Source of the DNA: Paenibacillus sp. 1001270B_150601_E10
Lineage (GTDB): Bacteria; Bacillota; Bacilli; Paenibacillales; Paenibacillaceae
Length of the DNA: 64,000 nt
Direction of reading: 5' to 3'
Assembly (NCBI RefSeq): GCF_015558675.1
Contig: NZ_JADMOL010000002.1
Location: forward strand, 97,965 to 161,964
Each line of letters starts with the position of its first letter. Within the stretch, counting starts at the first letter, position 1. The translations under genes were made by a program, and so were the position numbers. The notes under the pieces are model-generated. The model worked only from the letters and a program-made list of their open reading frames with translations, ran no database searches and had not been told where the DNA came from. Shown here one piece after another: positions 62,610-64,000 of this stretch.

Positions 62610-64000
62610 ATGTACATGATGGGAATTGATCTAGGGACAACGAATCGTAAAGTGGGATTATTTGATCCGAAAGGGCAGGTGCTTGCGATTGCGAGCCGGC
62701 CGACGGTTGCGCTTGAAACAGAAGAGGGCTATTCCGTCTACGATCCTGAGGCGTTATGGCAGGATGTAGTGGATATGATCAAGGAAGTAACATCGAAAGC
62801 AAATGTCAGCAAGGTTCAAGTCATTGGAATCGCCAGCATGGCGGAAAGTGGTCTGCTGGTGCACCAAGATACGGGAACAATCCAATCCCCGCTGCTGCCA
62901 TGGTTCGAGACCCGTTCAACTCCGCAAGCAGAGATCATCAAACAGTCGGATACGCCGCTCGCGCTATTCCAGCGGACAGGCCTGCATTTGTCCTTCAAGC
63001 ACGGCCTTCCTAAGCTGTTATGGCTCTATGAGCGTGATCGTGAAATGTTCCGTGAGGCGAAGTGGCTTTCCGTGTCGGGATTTATTGCGTATCGCCTTAG
63101 CGGAGTGATGGCTTTCGACCCTACGCTTGCGACACGGACGTTTGCTTATGATATGAGACGTGACCAATGGGATACGGAATGGATCCGAGAGTTTGGCTTG
63201 CCTGCAGAGGTGTTCCCGGATGTGCTTCCAAGCGGAGCGCCGCTTGGCAAGGTGAAGGCGGAGCTTGCATCAGAGCTTGGCCTATGGGAGGATACGACCG
63301 TTGCTATCGCGGGTCACGACCATGTGGCGGCATCGCTTGCTGTCGGTGCGGTTGAGCCGGGAGAAGTATTCGCCTCCATGGGCACCGCGGAGACGCTGGT
63401 AGGGATGATGAAGCCAAGAGCGCTTGGACAAGCGGAATTTGAGACAGGCTTGTCCTATGGCTATCATGTCATACCAGGCTACCAATTCTGGATGGGCGGC
63501 AATGCCGCTTCCGGCGGTGCGGTTGAATGGATTCGCAAGCAGCTTGGCGACGATGCTTTGACCTATGAAGAGGTCGCGAAGCTGCTCGCAGAGAAGGAAG
63601 ATGCGCCTAGCGAGGTGCTGTTCTTCCCGTATTTGTCGGGAAGCGGGGCGCCTTATCCGAACTCGCGGACGCGTGCTTCCTTTATCGGCTTAAGCTATGC
63701 TCACGGCAAAGCCGATCTTGTCAAAGCGGTCTGTGAAGGAACCGCCTATCAGCTTGAGATGATCAAGCGAAGCGCGGAGCAGGTGTCAGGGCAGCCGATT
63801 CACGTGATTCGCGCAGTGGGCGGCGGCACGCGCCTGAAGCCATGGCTTCAGATGAAGGCGAATGCGGCGAATGTGACGCTCATCGTTCCGCCTGTCGAAG
63901 AGGCGACGCTTCAGGGCGCTGCTTATACAGCGCTGCTCGGTGCGGGGCATTTGAACGATATCAAGGAGCTCAAGCAGCTTGTTGAGGGGCGGGGCGTGGA
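62610..64000 (+). CDS. FGGY-family carbohydrate kinase (partial, runs off the window)
   Basis: The first 463 residues of a sugar kinase are visible. The phosphate-1 loop is GIDLGTTNRKVGLFDPKGQ, VIGIASMAESGLL is the second signature, and AIAGHDHVAASLAVGAVEPG and IHVIRAVGGGTRLKPWLQMK (FGGY C-terminal signature) follow. The start is ATG 62610 (MYMMGIDLG), with AGAGGGGGA 8 bases upstream. FGGY kinases phosphorylate xylulose, gluconate, ribulose, fuculose or similar sugars; the residues seen do not decide which. The frame is open at the window edge and about 30-40 residues are probably missing. Confidence 0.9.
   Translation, partial: MYMMGIDLGTTNRKVGLFDPKGQVLAIASRPTVALETEEGYSVYDPEALWQDVVDMIKEVTSKANVSKVQVIGIASMAESGLLVHQDTGTIQSPLLPWFETRSTPQAEIIKQSDTPLALFQRTGLHLSFKHGLPKLLWLYERDREMFREAKWLSVSGFIAYRLSGVMAFDPTLATRTFAYDMRRDQWDTEWIREFGLPAEVFPDVLPSGAPLGKVKAELASELGLWEDTTVAIAGHDHVAASLAVGAVEPGEVFASMGTAETLVGMMKPRALGQAEFETGLSYGYHVIPGYQFWMGGNAASGGAVEWIRKQLGDDALTYEEVAKLLAEKEDAPSEVLFFPYLSGSGAPYPNSRTRASFIGLSYAHGKADLVKAVCEGTAYQLEMIKRSAEQVSGQPIHVIRAVGGGTRLKPWLQMKANAANVTLIVPPVEEATLQGAAYTALLGAGHLNDIKELKQLVEGRGV

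Overview
The window looks like chromosome from a spore-forming Bacillota of the Paenibacillaceae type, most likely Paenibacillus or a close relative. The evidence is a GerM germination lipoprotein in front of rph and the XTP/dITP pyrophosphatase gene, a B. subtilis-type DeoR/deoC unit, a DUF5696 fragment beside sugar ABC permeases and lipoprotein binding proteins, strong GGAGG ribosome sites, and moderate G+C. The genus is inferred. No rRNA, tRNA or CRISPR array was seen.

Layout. 1-5.3 kb: an AraC regulator diverges from a sugar-catabolism cluster (two TIM-barrel isomerases, a Gfo/Idh/MocA dehydrogenase, a ThuA protein) with a cre-like site in the promoter region. 5.6-18 kb: housekeeping and metabolism: a nucleobase permease, a CBS/CorC membrane protein, an MBL hydrolase, PgpA-like phosphatase, gerM-rph-rdgB, metY, an SDR and asnB. 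18-21.6 kb: a CD3324-type HTH protein with an overlapping small upstream ORF, a possible small minus-strand transcript, three small unknown proteins, a DUF4870 protein and a secreted HExxH protein. 22-26.7 kb: a PRD-type regulator, a GH1 beta-glucosidase, and a PadR / HAAS-FtsW pair. 27-37.6 kb: the deoxynucleoside salvage locus deoR, deoC, nupC, deoB, deoD, pdp. It is split by about 5 kb of degraded mobile or prophage-like DNA holding a broken cytosine methyltransferase, a beta-lactamase-family gene and small phage-like ORFs. nupC and pdp are broken and deoB has lost its first codons.

37.9-48.5 kb: a His/Met-rich multicopper oxidase lipoprotein, a response regulator, and a histidine kinase cut off before its ATPase domain. 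The kinase is joined directly to the tail of a DUF5696 gene, followed by two sugar permeases and three paralogous solute-binding lipoproteins. 48.6-57.9 kb: a membrane protein, a second two-component system, ilvD, a membrane acyltransferase, the KDG kinase / KDPG aldolase pair behind an Fnr/Rex-like palindrome, and a stalk-domain protein. 58-64 kb: a two-gene 2-oxoacid:ferredoxin oxidoreductase, a frameshifted sirtuin gene and a partial FGGY sugar kinase.

The main oddity is the number of damaged genes. Simple indels occur in nupC, pdp, the methyltransferase, the sirtuin gene and small phage-like ORFs. Precise-looking internal deletions occur at nupC/deoB, inside pdp and at kinase/DUF5696. Either the strain is undergoing gene decay or the assembly carries errors and false joins; sequence alone cannot separate these. 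I found no convincing new defence or biosynthetic system. The best leads are the damaged deo locus, the kinase/DUF5696 junction, the triple binding-protein array, the HAAS-FtsW/PadR unit and the small-gene/RNA signals near 18.4-19.9 kb.
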